Shown in pieces: positions 11,254 to 23,649 of a DNA stretch of 64,000 bases. How positions within the stretch are numbered: position 1 is the first letter of the stretch; each line of letters begins with the position of its first letter. The notes below the pieces were generated by a model. That model was not told the DNA's origin, made no database searches, and worked only from the letters and a program-made list of their open reading frames with translations. The position numbers and the translations under genes are program-made. The stretch comes from Paraphysoderma sedebokerense (lineage: Eukaryota; Blastocladiomycota; Physodermatomycetes; Physodermatales; Physodermataceae). The stretch spans positions 1-64,000 of the forward strand of contig JAHLJZ010000039.1 in NCBI GenBank assembly GCA_025602915.1, in the 5' to 3' direction.

Positions 11254-11682
11254 TCGCTACTGACATTTTGAAAACTGTAGGGAACGGGACAGTTGCAGGT
11301 GATCAGTGACTAAATAGGCGGAATGGTCTATTATAAGATACTAATGTCTTATTAGATCAGTAGTTGCAAGCTTAAGATATACTACAATGAAGATTGTGGT
11401 ATTGAACATTGGTGTTTATGCTACACGTGAATAGTTACTATAGAATCTACGCTATCTAAGTGAGCACTAACTACTTGGAATATGACAAACATTCGCGGCG
11501 AACCACGCTGTTCGTGTCGAGAAAATGGAAAAAGGTGTAATCAAGGATGGTCGTGTCGTGAAAGTTTCACTGCTGATTGAACTTCGTCATTGTGGTCCCG
11601 AAGATAGGATGACTGCATAGATTCGTACCACCAGAAGTAGATCTAGTAACCGGTGATCAATAACCGCGGCGTTAACTTTAGA

Positions 11683-12704
11683 TTAAGATCCCAGACTAAC
11701 CTGTGCCTGCGTAACATGCTTATCGTTCGGGAAGTCGTCTCTTCTCTGTCTGAATAAATTAGTGATTTCTCTCGCAGACATCCGCGTATTTTCTGCGATA
11801 AATTTCCGTAGCTCCGAAGATGTGTTTTTAGCAATGGGAGTTTTATGAAAATGGGCATGTCGGTATCGAAACCCAACATATTTCACATTCTCACTTTTCG
11901 GAATAAATATGTACACCTCTCCTTCACATTGAAAACGTTCCATTGGCAATCTTGCTCGGATACCGGTTGATTTACTTTCGGCTTTAAATATACTGCTTTG
12001 TGAGCAATAATACGTGTACGCCTTTGAATCTTTTAACGAACGTTGTTGGTGAAATCTGTACAGTCAATGTCAGTACCTAAACTAACGAGCAGGTCCTATA
12101 TATGAATATTACCTCCACATATACCGTCTGCTTCGCTCACTTTCTTTCTCAAAATTTCAGCAATTTTCCTATCGCCAGTCCATCTGACATTTCCATTGAC
12201 ATCAGCTTCGTCATCATCTTCTTCATCATCAACTTCAACGAACGCGCGTCTTTCAATGCGGCCCCAAAATTCTAAAGAGTCAGGACGATCAGGCGGAATA
12301 TTTTCGCCATTATTTGTTGATTCAAAAGAGCAGTGATCAATAATGGTATCATTGATGAAATCTCGGACGGATAGCAGGGTATCGAACGTCGGAGGAAATT
12401 GGGGATGCTCTTTCGTACGGCAATAGAAGCATACAGAATTTAGACGTCCATTCATCCAAAAATAATGTTCAGGTCGATCAGAGCGGCATTTAGGGCAGCG
12501 ATATCGTGAAGTCATAGCATATACCTTTCGTTCAAGTTCGGCAGAACGCGATGGTTTCTCACGAAGGACATTCCCAAACATTGCAACCTCCATGGGTCGG
12601 ACCATGTGGTGTTGCGAAAAATATCTCATTCTGCTAGGGTACTGTTCGTGATGATTGCGACAATTGGAAATGGTAATACCGCAATTCGATGGGATTTTTA
12701 TCAC
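11683..12704 (-). CDS. Unrecognised protein with a zinc-ribbon-like Cys motif, exon join unresolved
   Basis: Two minus-strand coding blocks look real. The first, within 12704-12096, has CPKC and, 18 residues on, CFYC, a four-Cys metal-binding candidate. It then has an acidic Asp/Glu run and a Lys/Arg-rich end. The second, within about 12040-11683, contains MERFQCEGEVYIFIPKSEN, then FRYRHAHFHK and a helical Arg-rich stretch. Layout resembles the DNA-binding front part of transposon- or FAR1-like proteins, with no transposase domain following. I could not find a donor/acceptor pair that joins the blocks in phase, so the gene may be damaged or have another small exon. The start is uncertain; Met codons closer to MRYFSQHH are also possible. 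It sits beside the retroelement fossil and may be a mobile-element gene. Confidence 0.35.
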
Positions 12705-12729
12705 TTTACTTTGTCCACGGTAGCTGCTA

Positions 12730-12895
12730 CAGAGTTTCCTTTCTACAAAGATTCGCTAATTCGGATGGAATCTCAATTTAAATTAATGAAATCAGTCTGA
12801 TTGTTGAGTCTGCAGAGTTTTCTTTTTACAAAGATTCGCTAATTCGGATGGAATCGCGATTTATATTAATGAAATTAGTCTGATTGTTGGGTCGA
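12730..12895. repeat. Tandem direct repeat, two copies of about 83 bp
   Basis: Two adjacent copies share the core AAAGATTCGCTAATTCGG, then ATGGAATC, AATTAATGAAAT and GTCTGATTGTTG. The cores start at about 12747 and 12830, a period of 83 bp, and differ at several positions. They lie just upstream of the unrecognised minus-strand gene and carry no coding signal of their own. Confidence 0.8.
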
Positions 12896-13085
12896 TTTTC
12901 ATTTCAACATTCTTTCACACCTTCCATACCAATAATCAATTAGTTATCCTTGTCTTAGCCTTTGTTAAACTGATAAACCGCATCGGCAAAAGAGTTAATA
13001 GTGTTTGTATTGCCTATGCGAATAGAAATTTTCTTAATTTCACTCTCCAAAACAACATATTAAACGGGAAATGAAAAAATAAAGC

Positions 13086-13185
13086 GCCCGAGCTGGGGCT
13101 CGAACCCAGGGCCTTGCGGTGGCTTATTTAGGAGTACACTTGTCCTCGTAAAAGCCGCACGCTCTACCAACTGAGCTACCCGGGC
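13086..13185 (-). tRNA. tRNA-Lys (UUU) with a 28-nt intron
   Basis: The minus strand folds as a full tRNA: acceptor arm GCCCGGG/CTCGGGC (one G-U pair), D arm GCTC...GAGC, anticodon stem TGCGG/CCGCA, and T arm CTGGG-TTCGAGC-CCCAG. The anticodon loop begins CTTTTA, so the anticodon is TTT, lysine. An intron of about 28 nt lies one base 3' of the anticodon, the standard eukaryotic position. The 3' CCA is not encoded, as expected. Confidence 0.95.
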
Positions 13186-13738
13186 AGATATGTATTTGGG
13201 ACATTTTACACAACTATAATTTTCACATTATTTTTCGGGTTAGAAGCAGTTATGCAGAATTACATTTGAAGCGTTTGAAGGTGTAAACTTGTCAAGCATA
13301 GTATACTTCCCGATATTGTTATAAGAATAGACCCAAACTAATTCACGGCAACGAGCCGACACTTTACCTATATGTAAATGTGAAGTAAAAAAGACAGTGA
13401 ATACCGCGTTTACGTATGATTTCCGGTAAATCTTCGTAAATGAGTTGTAAAAGCGATATATACGCGATATTTACAAATCAGTGAATGAGTGGTTTATTAA
13501 CGGCTCGTTGCCGTATAAGAATTTTGTATTAATTTTTTTAAGAAATTTAGTATATACAGACTTGATTACAGACTACAGTGATTAAATTATATACAGCAAA
13601 AATATTTGATGAAGACTTATGCCACACAAGAATTTTATATACATGTGATAATAAAGGTGATTCAACTAAGGTTGCTCCGACTATGAAGATTTAATGGATA
13701 AGTGGGTGTGGAACCATTTTATATGATGTATTCGGCAT
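13186..13738. other. Spacer between tRNA-Lys and the Egh16-like gene
   Basis: AT-rich, no gene seen. The words ACGGCAACGAGCC (about 13347) and ACGGCTCGTTGCCG (about 13500) are near-inverse copies about 150 bp apart and could pair as a long-range inverted repeat. Confidence 0.4.
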
Positions 13739-14866
13739 CTATTGAGCTGGTAAGACAGCATTTAAAATAGTTCCCAATTGGGCAACACCATTTACAATTA
13801 ATGTTAATGCAGTTTGGACATCCTTTGCCGATAATTGTTTCGGTGCTGCTGCACCAGGATTGTTAAGGTTGTTATTCCCAGTTTGTTGTCCGGTTGCTTT
13901 TTTCTGGTCCCCAGGAACAGAGTTATTAAGGGGACTCTGTGCCTTTTTAGTATCGACCACTTGCTTTTTGCTATCTTGAAGGGGATTGGAACCTGCGGCA
14001 CTGGATTGAACGTTGAGAAGGGTACATGACACGAAACCGAATGGTTGCTTTACTTGAAATAAAGCTAGACCTTGCACATTTTGTGGTATGGAAACTAAGA
14101 ATTTTGCGTTGCCTAATTCAAAAAATTTCAATCAAGTTAGTAAGTATTTTCCTGCAGAAATTCATAAACAGTGCTTACCCTTCTTCTGGCCAGGCCGTAG
14201 ACGTCCAGCGTTGCCCTATTTCGGAAAAGACTCAAATCAGACTATATTGCAGTAAATGGAGTTGCTTTAAAGTAATAAAACTTACCTCAACATTTTGTAC
14301 AATAGGTACATCAATCGCGAATTTTGGGTTCTGTATATTTGTAGATATGGCTGCATCGAGAGGACCTGCACCGTCGCCTGAACATAAAAAGTTCAGTTTT
14401 ATTTTTATGTTAAAACTGGAGAAACTATCATTGATATCCATAGAAATATAGTGTTTACCATTACTTATCACCCAAGTCATTTGAACTTTTGAACCAGCTT
14501 GTACACTCAATGGCGTAGACTATGATAAAAGTTAACAAAGTCAATAAAAGTTAATATAAGTCAATAAAGGGTTAGTGTTGGAGACATGAAGTAAATATCA
14601 TTAAATTTTATGAATAAATGTGTATCCATTCAGAATGATTCACCGCAAAAAAATCCAAGCATGAATTATATATATGATGCTATCTATACCTTTGCCGCAA
14701 CCGCCTGTACATTTACTCCAATCCCACAAAGATTGGCATCATTGAATCTGATATCCTTGGCGTTAAAACCTTTGGGATCAATCAGACGACCGTGCGCATT
14801 TACGGTGTTTAAAAGGCCAAGTGTAATTGCCGCAAAAGTGGCGAGAAGTGTGATTCCACTGGTCAT
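13739..14866 (-). CDS. Egh16-like secreted protein with mature N-terminal His
   Basis: Five exons, 14866-14690, 14519-14459, 14377-14286, 14215-14179 and 14112-13739, give 246 residues. Residues 1-24 or so (MTSGITLLATFAAITLGLLN...VNA) are a signal peptide. Cleavage would leave His-Gly (HGRLIDP) at the mature N-terminus. A Cys lies in the N-terminal part (LCGIG). The centre has MTWVISNGDGAGPLDAAIS, matching the NGDGAGP hallmark of fungal Egh16-like proteins. After KFLVSIPQ comes a second Cys (SCTLLNV). The last 90 residues are a Gln/Asn/Pro/Ala-rich tail. Egh16-like proteins are secreted and often associated with host infection structures. The N-terminal His also recalls the copper-binding histidine brace of LPMOs, but the second ligand is not evident. 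The gEgh16 call rests on the short motifs and overall order. Confidence 0.78.
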
Positions 14867-15700
14867 GTTCAGTTGGGATATCGTGAAATAGAGTCAAAAA
14901 AAATCTTACAGATTAGAAGATATGCTTGCTTTAAATAATATGGACAGCGGGCGACTTCATTAATCGATTTCAACGTCATTACAATTATATTTAAAATAAT
15001 GAAAGACGAAACAATTGTGTAAACGTATTGACGGATCTTCCGAATGGCAACGACGTTCCTAATGTTTGACAAATTTTCAGGGAACAAATCAACATCGACT
15101 GGAGAAAATTAACTCTGAATATACTGCGCCATCTTAAATATTTTGGGTTGCGACAAAGTGGTGATTGGATCTTCCGCGTTCGTGTCGTATCTTTAGGCTT
15201 CATGCTCCAATCACCGGATTCAGTTCTGAAATTCAAAATCCGATCGCGTTCTGGAGGTGACTACAACCAGTATATGCGTGAATTATGCGGTTCCCCCTAA
15301 AAGAATATATGTTGTACTTAGTGATTACTATATTTCGTGAATCAGCTTCGACTATGGGCACCCTTCCGTATGCACTCGAATAATCGGGTTCCAAACCCCT
15401 GCAATATACTTTTATCAGGAGTATATGGTATCTGTGATTGGGATTATCGGTAATATAAATTTAAAAACGAAATATAATGTAATAAAGCGTGCAGGCAATG
15501 TGCCTCTTTGAACTAATTCAAAATAGACCAAGATATCTCTTATATAATTTTATACGACTCATATATTGAAATCCCACAATTCAACAATAAAGTTGTACTT
15601 ATATCTTCATAACAGTATGAAGCACCATAATCTTGCATCCACGGTAATACAGTCAAAATTACGCATGCATCCTGTTCATATCAGCGTCGCTCCCTATAAG
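14867..15700. other. Spacer between the Egh16-like gene and the 7TM candidate
   Basis: AT-rich, with only short frames lacking recognisable domains. An AATAAA signal at about 15481 and similar runs could serve the minus- or plus-strand neighbours. Confidence 0.4.
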
Positions 15701-16814
15701 TTATGCTGTGGCCAGGGTATGCTTACTTTCGGCCATATGATCCAACGCACGACCAGAGGGCTGTGTAGATGTTCCCTTTAGGGAGGCTTTTCTAGTCAGC
15801 AACTGTCCGCTAACATTTCCGGGGTTCTCGGAATTTTGTGCAAACAACATATGAAAGATGATCACGAACGCGAATGAAAAGGAAGAATTGGCGAGTTTAA
15901 TAATGGGATCCGTGGCAAATTTGTTACGGTAAATTGTACGATAAGTAACCGTATCTATGTTCAGGATTGACAGAAACACGCCTTGCATAAACATGACGCC
16001 AGATAGCAAACTGTTTAAGAACGTGTAATAATGGATCCTTTGATGAGCGGCGGTAGTGCATCCCGTTTCAACCTTGTTAATGAGCTTGCGAAAGCGATAA
16101 TTACTAAATTGACAGAGACTCGCAATTGTGAAACATTCGAGAATATAAAGCTGGAGTTGAAGTAATAATATGTGAGAAAGTATGTCAGTTCCATAGTTTC
16201 AAACCGACGGCTTATCATGGTAAGGGGACGTTGCAATGAGGAAGTGGATTACATACGAATTGGGGCAAGACACCACTCAATAAAGGATTAGATTGTTGAA
16301 ATGGCGCGGTTAATAACGGGTAGGTGAATAAGGAGATAAAACCGTAGGCTTTATAGGCAAGAAATTCCTTGCTGCTGATAAAGCCATTTGGGACAATTGT
16401 GGTGGACAAGTGGTTAAAAAACGCAAGCAGTAGAAAGCAACAAGAGGTTTCCAAAGTAAATCCAAGAGTGAGAGACCAGTCAACGATAGGTAGAAATTGC
16501 TTATTGGGTATTGACCACATTAAGGATGGTTTCTGAACACATTGGCCGCCAGAGAGGGCAAAGCCTTCATCGTATTTCAGATAGGCCGCACCTAATTGAT
16601 TTTTATCGCATAAGTGTCATGGAAACCGACGCGCAGGAAGAAGCATATGGACAGAATATTCACCAATGTCGTAGAAGATGTTGATAAACAAAGCCACCAA
16701 TAGGAGTGCTACGCAGTTGCTCTTTAAGTTCCAAACTCGAAATGTTGGAATCTAGGGTCGAGTTTGTAGAACATGCACAGAATGTATAAGAGAGCCGCAA
16801 TATCACCGCATGCT
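15701..16814 (-). CDS. Seven-transmembrane protein candidate, possibly decayed
   Basis: Minus-strand coding blocks read continuously through at least two clear exons. One ends at 16257 (VLPQF, donor GTATGT) and the next is 16150-15701, from LYILECF to a TAA. Hydrophobic stretches in order include LLYILCMFYKL, VALLLVALFINIF, WSLTLGFTLETSCCFLLL, YGFISLFTYPLL, LYILECFTIASL, LSGVMFMQGVFLSIL and SFSFAFVIIFHMLF. That is about seven, then a short polar tail. The pattern suits a fungal 7TM protein but no family motif is recognised. Upstream, an in-frame TGA at 16617-16619 interrupts the reading. A 39-nt intron (GTCGGT...ATTAG) could remove it in frame. The 5' end and first exon joins are unresolved, so it may be a pseudogene. 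Confidence 0.45.
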
Positions 16815-18419
16815 CTGTCAATGTACTTTTATATGAAACACAGTGTCAGTTAAAATTTGAGTGTAAAAAGAATATAAAAGCTCACCGTGAAGTCCGAGAA
16901 ATGAGTCATGAATTATCTGCAATTGGTTAGGTACTGAGACGCGACAAAATTTGAAACTAGCAGTAAATAAACCTTAGTCAGGATTGCCTATAGTCGTGAT
17001 GGAGATTCGGGGCTGCATGTGAATATTATATGTATGGGTATTTGAGAATTACTCCTGCCCGCCGCATTTCAAATGAAGGGGTCTTGATTATATGTGTTGC
17101 CTGATTTGGAGTCTGCCCTGCTGGAGGAACTTTCCAAGATAGACTCGAACAACAGCAGGCAAGATGCCAAATTGACACGCTAGCAGATTGTGCGATAGGA
17201 CCTTGAACCGTTGATTATTATAGGTTCATTTTTGCTCCTGATTTCTGTTTTCTCTTGTCCGTTCCTATTCTTGTCTGGTTTTTGGTCGATGGATACGTTG
17301 CTAGCATTGGGGTCATCAATTGTTCCCCCAATGAAACAGTACCAAAGCTTCTATTACCGCCATCAAGATATCGTCTTATCTTAATTATTCTTTCGCTCTC
17401 ACTTCTAACTCGTGTACTTTATAGTACTTCATAAGACGTTTTAGCAGGCAACATGGATGAAGGACTATTTTTGGACGAAATTGTTCGATTTATGTGATCA
17501 ACTCCGCTCTCACATTTTCCTGAAAATATTTTGTATTTTGACAGTACTTATGTCAATGGACATTTATAAAAACCCAAAGAATTGTAGACGACGGTATTTA
17601 ATACAATGCAACCGCGGAGATTGATTCAAAATGGGAAGAGATATATGAGGGATATAATTCAAAGTCTTTGAACCCTGCCAAATCCAATGAACCAAGCATT
17701 CATTTTTCTGGAGATTTTTCACATTACCTTGCGTTGACTATAAAGAAGTGAATGAATTACATTTATTCACCCAAATGATGAAATAATGCAAAGAATACAT
17801 CGACCGAGCTGGGGCTGGGTTTTGTGGTGACTGTTTTTAAGAAAATCGTAAAAGTCGTACGCTAACTGAACTACCCGGGCAGATATCCCATAAATTCATT
17901 TAAATTACAAAGTGATAATGATGAATATGTTGAACTGGATAACAGAAAATGCATTGGGTCAGAGTGGACCAAGTTAAATGAGGGGATAGATAATCTGTTT
18001 TAGTTTGAAAATGAAAGGTTGCGGGTTCCAAAATAATGGTTTTGAGTTGAATTTTATTTCGTCACCCAAGATATTTGGCAAGAGCATAGCGATACGCTAC
18101 GATGTCAGATATACTTCCAGAGAGTGCATTGTACGCATGAGTCATTGTCTGTGATTGTCGAGGATGCAAAGAAAAAAGTATTATTGTATTTATTGATGCG
18201 ATTGGACGGGGCGGAGAGGGAACGAGGCGTGACAGTCGATTTTGAGTTGGGACAATAATTAATTAATCACCATCTTCAATCCACTCCATCCGCATTCCAC
18301 TCCATCCACATCCCACTCCTCTCGACAAACAGCATCCAGAGAGTCGCTCTCTCCCCTCTGCACCCTGCTTTCCCTCCCCCTCGGACATCCCGGCCTCCCG
18401 TCCTTCCCCTCTCAATGCC
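16815..18419. other. Gene-poor region containing a tRNA-Lys relic
   Basis: No convincing protein-coding frame. The only recognisable item is the degraded tRNA copy at 17804-17880. From about 18250 to 18419 the plus strand is strongly pyrimidine-rich (CCACTCC, CCATCC), probably the leader of the Gds1-like gene. Confidence 0.5.
17804..17880 (-). pseudogene. tRNA-Lys relic
   Basis: The stretch GACCGAGCTGGGGCTGGG, then GTAAAAGTCGTACGC and finally CTGAACTACCCGGGCAGATAT, mirrors the intact tRNA-Lys at 13086-13185, including the flanking word GGGCAGATAT. The T-arm region is largely lost, the D arm is disrupted and the anticodon stem is mismatched. It cannot fold as a tRNA. It is a decayed copy of the same gene about 4.7 kb away. 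Confidence 0.8.
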
Positions 18420-21400
18420 ATGTCCGTCCCACCTGAAAATATCCTTTCGCCGCCGCCGCTGCAGCATCCAACTCTCGCTACCAATCCCAACAAAGAGCGT
18501 ATGAGTCTACTAAAGTTGTACAATCCTCTGGCAACCAAATTGGCCTACGATGGTAACGTTTCCTTCTTCTTTACTTTCTCATTCGGTGTATTTTGTCCCT
18601 CTTGGTTCCGTTCAGTTGCATCGGTCTGACATAGGTCAATTGACTCGCCGTGTGCTATGACAGATCTCAAAGATAAAGTCGTTGTTGCAATCTTGAAGGC
18701 AATGTTACATGTTGGTAATAAACCGCTATCACCAAAAGAACTTGCCAGTGAAATTATTCGATTCGGATTCTGTCAGCTTGGGTAAGTACCTATTCTCTCA
18801 ATCTCCTCGGTTGCTCGTTTGACCGAGAATGACTAATGTGTAAATATATCCATTTTTTCTCTTTCTGTTTATTTTTATCGTCGTATGCATTCCGCTTTAT
18901 TATGATAGTGGTGCAACTCCTCATGCGACAGTCTCCGGCCGATTATCCCAACATTTCAAGCGATGCTCCGAAGCCAATCGAAAGTCAGTGATTGAAAAGA
19001 TACCTGTCCCGGAGAAACCGAGAAAATTTCGATACAGGATATCACCATCCATAATATCTCAGTTAATGAGTGAATATTCCAAAAACGATGACGATGATGA
19101 TTCCGACAATATGTTGCCCCATGAAGCCGAAAGACGTAGAGGCAAGAAACGAAAGATATTAACATTAAAGAAGCGAAGAAAATTAAATAAGCAGATTGAA
19201 GGTTCTATTGGGAACAGTCTACTAGAAAATGAAGACAATCAAAGAACGGGCGAATCAGACACTGAGACAAATAGTGTCGATGATGCTGATTCCGATTCTA
19301 ATACTGATGATGATGACTATCCCAACTCAACCTACACACATTCGACAGATTCCGTCAATGGTACTAACGGAGTGCACGACCATGATAACGATGCAATTGA
19401 TATTGTCGGTAGTTCAGATGAATTTAGCAGTCAAATCGACGGTCACATAGCAGAAAACGATGCCAAAGACGAGTCCAGGAGATCCACAGATTCAGAGTAT
19501 TCAACCAATGACATCAATTCGAGGCAAGAGTCGCCGAATCCTTGGCTGTTTCCATCTTCGCTATCAGATAAACATAATCGACTGTCGCCATCTCATTTCC
19601 CGTTATCCCCTTCTCGTCCATCTCATCACATTGAAGATTCAGTAGTCGATACATTCGGTTTTGATTATAGCTATTCTGCTTCTACATCTGGTCCTAGATT
19701 TTTATCTGAAGAGGATGGATACGATTACGAGTCCGTGGCCGATCCGGAAATGTTGAGTGTAAACGAATTAGACAATTTGTTTGGAGGTAGTTCAGCCTCT
19801 AGTCAAGCTGCCCGATCGAGAAAAGTTTCCGGAAGTTCAGCTATACGAGAGTCAAATCAGTCACGATCTCTGGGAACGAGACATCTAGATTCGGATTCAT
19901 CGACGAAAGAGTCTTCTTCCGTTCCTAGTAGTCGTAATTCAGCGGCCCAGATACCCAAACGAAAACGAGTATACTCTTATGATGCGACTGTGGTCGATAG
20001 TGTTCGAAAGAGAATCAGAAATGACCACGAGTCGATGAATGAGGGTCATGATCGAGCCACTCTTATTGCCCGACTGCAGTCTTCGTCAACACTCAGTAAT
20101 TCTGATAATATTGGAAATACAATAGAAAAAATGAAATTTGAAAGAGCTTATAGAAGGCGGGTGTCGAGCATGAATATGGCTGAGTTGTCTACAGGCTCAT
20201 CTACGAATTCGTCGCAGATAGCGGACAAAAGAAAACGTCGAGAGAAAGAAAGTTCTCCTATGCCGCTGTCCAAACGGAACGAGGCAGCAGAAGATGTGAG
20301 GTCGAATACGACTGCCAAACAACCTCATAATCGGACTTCGAGTCCAAATAGATCGCCATTAGAGTCTTCGACTTTAACCCCGTCCAAACCTACCTCCTTC
20401 CGAGAACATAGATTGTCCACCTCTTCATCGACAAATAAATCACTTCTGCTGGTCGAAAGTAGTCTTCGGATTTCGCCAATGCAGGATATATCGGTTTCGT
20501 CGTCCACAGCTCCTCAAACTCCGCTTCCTCCCTTTCAATCAACGGATCCACAATATTACACCAAAAATTTTAAACCGCTGGAATCTCTCTCCCTCGAACC
20601 TCCTACTACTCCTCTGCCGATCGCCTCACCGCCTATTTTCCTCGCTACCGTTGAAAACTCAAAAGTATATCTCTGCATCCTCACCGTCAATCCTGTTGTG
20701 ACTCAAGAAGAAGAAGAATTCATTGATTTATCCGACTTCAGTTCAAGCGTTGTCTCAACTAGGAGAAATTCAAGGTACAACATAAGGTCAAATCTTCCAA
20801 ATCCTCCAAAATCCCCCCGCAATAGCACATCAAAGTCTCCCCGTCTACGCCCGTCTTCATCGTCATATTCTCCGAGAACCAGGCCAGAACCAAAGTCGCC
20901 TCGCCACAAAACTTTCAATCTGGAACCACTACCACCACCATCCCTTGCTGTGCCATCTTCTGCGTCAACTAACTCCCAAACACAACCTCAGCATTCATCC
21001 CAACAGACATCTAACGTTTCAAATCAAAAGACTTATTATCTCCTCCGCCGTATCGATACAAACTTTGTCAACGCAACGACCCTCTTGTTCGCCGGTGGAA
21101 TTGAATCTGAACAAGAGCGAAGTATAGTATTGAGTCTTGAAAGAGGTAGGATCCGCGTTCGAAGTAAACGTGAGAGAGAAGGTAAATTGAAAGGGAAAGG
21201 CAAAAAATCTAGTAATTCCGCCGCTAGTGGAGCTGCGAGAGTGGTCGAAGTTGATAAGGTATTAGGAAGGGATCGAAACCTTAGGAATAAAGATAAGATA
21301 TCGGCTGATGAGGATGACGAGATTACTTTGGAAGGAACTTGGTATGTTTCCTTCGACATTAAGTTTAATATGCCTCGCTTATATCATGCTAATGGGTACT

Positions 21401-23328
21401 GTTGGTTTAATTTCAGGATTCCGTTACCTCGAGCTCGAGCACTAGCGTCAACATGTACATTAGATCATAGACTTTCTTATTTCCTTTCCGATGATTTATC
21501 CACCTACTTTCCTCCCCAAGCCGATTCCATTATACCCGCCGACCCATTAAATCCTACAAAACTCGCGAAACTTGCCGCAAAAACAGAGTCAGATGTTCTC
21601 CCATTAGCACCTACTGTAGCTTCACCCTCGGCGGTACCATTGCCGCTGTCGCAAGAGGAAGGTGAACCCGATAGTTCACAATATCCGTTTTACCTTTCTT
21701 CGATGGGAAAAGTGGTATCCCAGGACTACGGGTATTACTATCAATACCCAGATATGTATCCCCCGGTTACCAATCTGGATTCTCAGTCCGCACAGCCATC
21801 CCTTCCCAATGTAACCGCATCGACAAAATCGAAACCAACAGGCACCCTGACTTCGAAGCCCACCCTTTCATCATCTTCCGCTGCACAACCAACTGTCGCA
21901 GTCCCTGTCACAACAAAGTCAGAATCATCCTCGAGTTCCTCTCAAATCCCTGCTAACCTTCACCCCCAAATATTCCGAATGACACCAAATAAGGAAGCGC
22001 TTGCTCTCTCAGCATCAGTCACCGCCTCACAAACCTCTGTCCCCGCTAGTGCGCCAATTGCTGCCGCTCCTCCTGCTAGATCAGCAGTTGATGATGATGA
22101 AACAGAAGAGGAAGACATTGAAGATGATGTCGTTGCCGGTTCGTCTGCAACTACTAAAAATGGGGGTAAAGTACGGAACAAGGGTAACAACAAAAATGGG
22201 GCAAGAAATTCAAAAGCACAGGAAAAGGAAACGAAAAATAAGAAGGGAACAGATGACACTAAACCCGGGAAGTCCAAGGGTGACAAGAAATCTGGTTCTA
22301 ATTCTTCTAAGACCAAATCGAATGATAAGAAATCAAAGTCAAAAGAAACCGTTAAATCTGAAGACCTTTTAAAGTCGAAATCGTCATCCAAAGCCAATTC
22401 AACATCCGAAAAGAGGAATCCTCAATTAACAGAACAAGATGATACAGACGATGAGTCACTGACAACAAATTCAGCGATATCGAACAATCTCCGTCGATCG
22501 AAACGAGAACGAAAAAGACGAAAATCCTTTGACTCTGATGATACTTCTTCTTCATCTGAAGCTGAAGCAGAGATTGCAAGAGCCTCGGAAAGATCCAGGT
22601 CATTAAAATCCAAAACAAAGTCATCTGTATCATCCTCCACCTCGAAATCACGGTCTGATGCATTGTCATCCCGAGCGACATCATCCACCAACAGGTACAA
22701 ATCTACCGGCGGTAAAATTCGTCCTATCCAGTCGCCTTCCTCACTATCGTCAGGTGGAACGTTAAAACGTAAAATTCGAGTTCGTGCCACATCTTCTTTA
22801 CTGGGTGGTAACGCAGTCAGTACCGGCGGAAAATCTGCATCATCGATACGAAATAACCGGGTTTCGTCTTCGGGTTCATCTCCCTCCTCATCTGCAAGAA
22901 ACAAACTTACCGGTGCCAAACTGCGAAGAGTAAGTAACCGACGAGGCAGGAGTAAAACCCCCGACTCCGGATCTGAAAGAGAAAAAGATCGAGAAAGAGA
23001 TTCACCTTTTAAAACTCTTACTGGTGGGAAAACTAGACGCCCAAGTTTACGTTCTTCACCCCGTCTCGGATCAGGTGGTAAACGAAGGCGTTATTCCCCT
23101 TCTACTATCATCACAGACGAAGAATCAGATTATGAAGATGACTACGCTATAACTGATTCCGATGCCGACGTTGATGGCCACGGAGACCAAGATGATGGGT
23201 ATAGTAGCCACGGATCAACTGGTTTGAGTGTATTTTATAAAGGTGATGTCGTAATGTTAGATAAAGACGAAGATGAAACTGACGATGAAAAAATGGTGGA
23301 TGTGGTTGGTGGTACCGACGAAGAATGA
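18420..23328 (+). CDS. Gds1-type winged-helix and APSES/KilA-N-like transcription regulator
   Basis: Four exons, 18420-18552, 18664-18781, 18909-21341 and 21417-23328, give 1531 residues. The short first three exon ends assemble a winged helix: KVVVAILKAMLH, KPLSPKELASEII, then GGATPHATVSGRLSQHFK, typical of fungal Gds1-like domains. A long Ser/Asp-rich disordered stretch follows. A second conserved block (about residues 760-900) reads YYLLRRIDTNFVNATTLLFA, RSIVLSLERGRIRVR and GTWIPLPRARALAST, then YFLSDDLSTYFP. That matches the APSES/KilA-N-like block found in fungal relatives. The remainder is Lys/Ser-rich and ends acidic. The 75-nt intron at 21342-21416 has no stop and is a multiple of three, so retention adds 25 residues inside the DNA-binding block. 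Likely a nuclear transcription factor; target genes unknown. Confidence 0.85.
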
Positions 23329-23649
23329 ACGAATCAAGTTTAAGAAATGATATCGGATTGTTCGCTTTGGGTGGTGGTTTTATCGACTTTTTGTATTGTA
23401 TATATAACCTGGTAAGGTTAGTTTGTCGCAATTGCTCGTTTAGTTTGGTATGCCCGCAACTTGCGATAAAAAAAGACTGTAGTAATGTAATATCTGTTAA
23501 ATTTACGAGGTAATTCAATAATACACTTCGCTTTAGCTTTTGTACCTTCTTCCTGCATACCAAAAACAAAATGAACAAATTATTTGTTCGAAAGACCTAA
23601 CGATGGTTGCGGTGTGTAAAAACTCTCGAATCGTACCGGCACGAAAAAT

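Noticed and set aside
12096-12704. Full Mutator/FAR1-like transposase
   Set aside because: Only a zinc-ribbon-like front part is visible and no transposase domain follows, so the family name is not supported.
20660-20710. Possible intron (GTATAT...CTCAAG) within the Gds1-like gene
   Set aside because: Its length is not a multiple of three while the frame stays open through it, so removal would break the protein.
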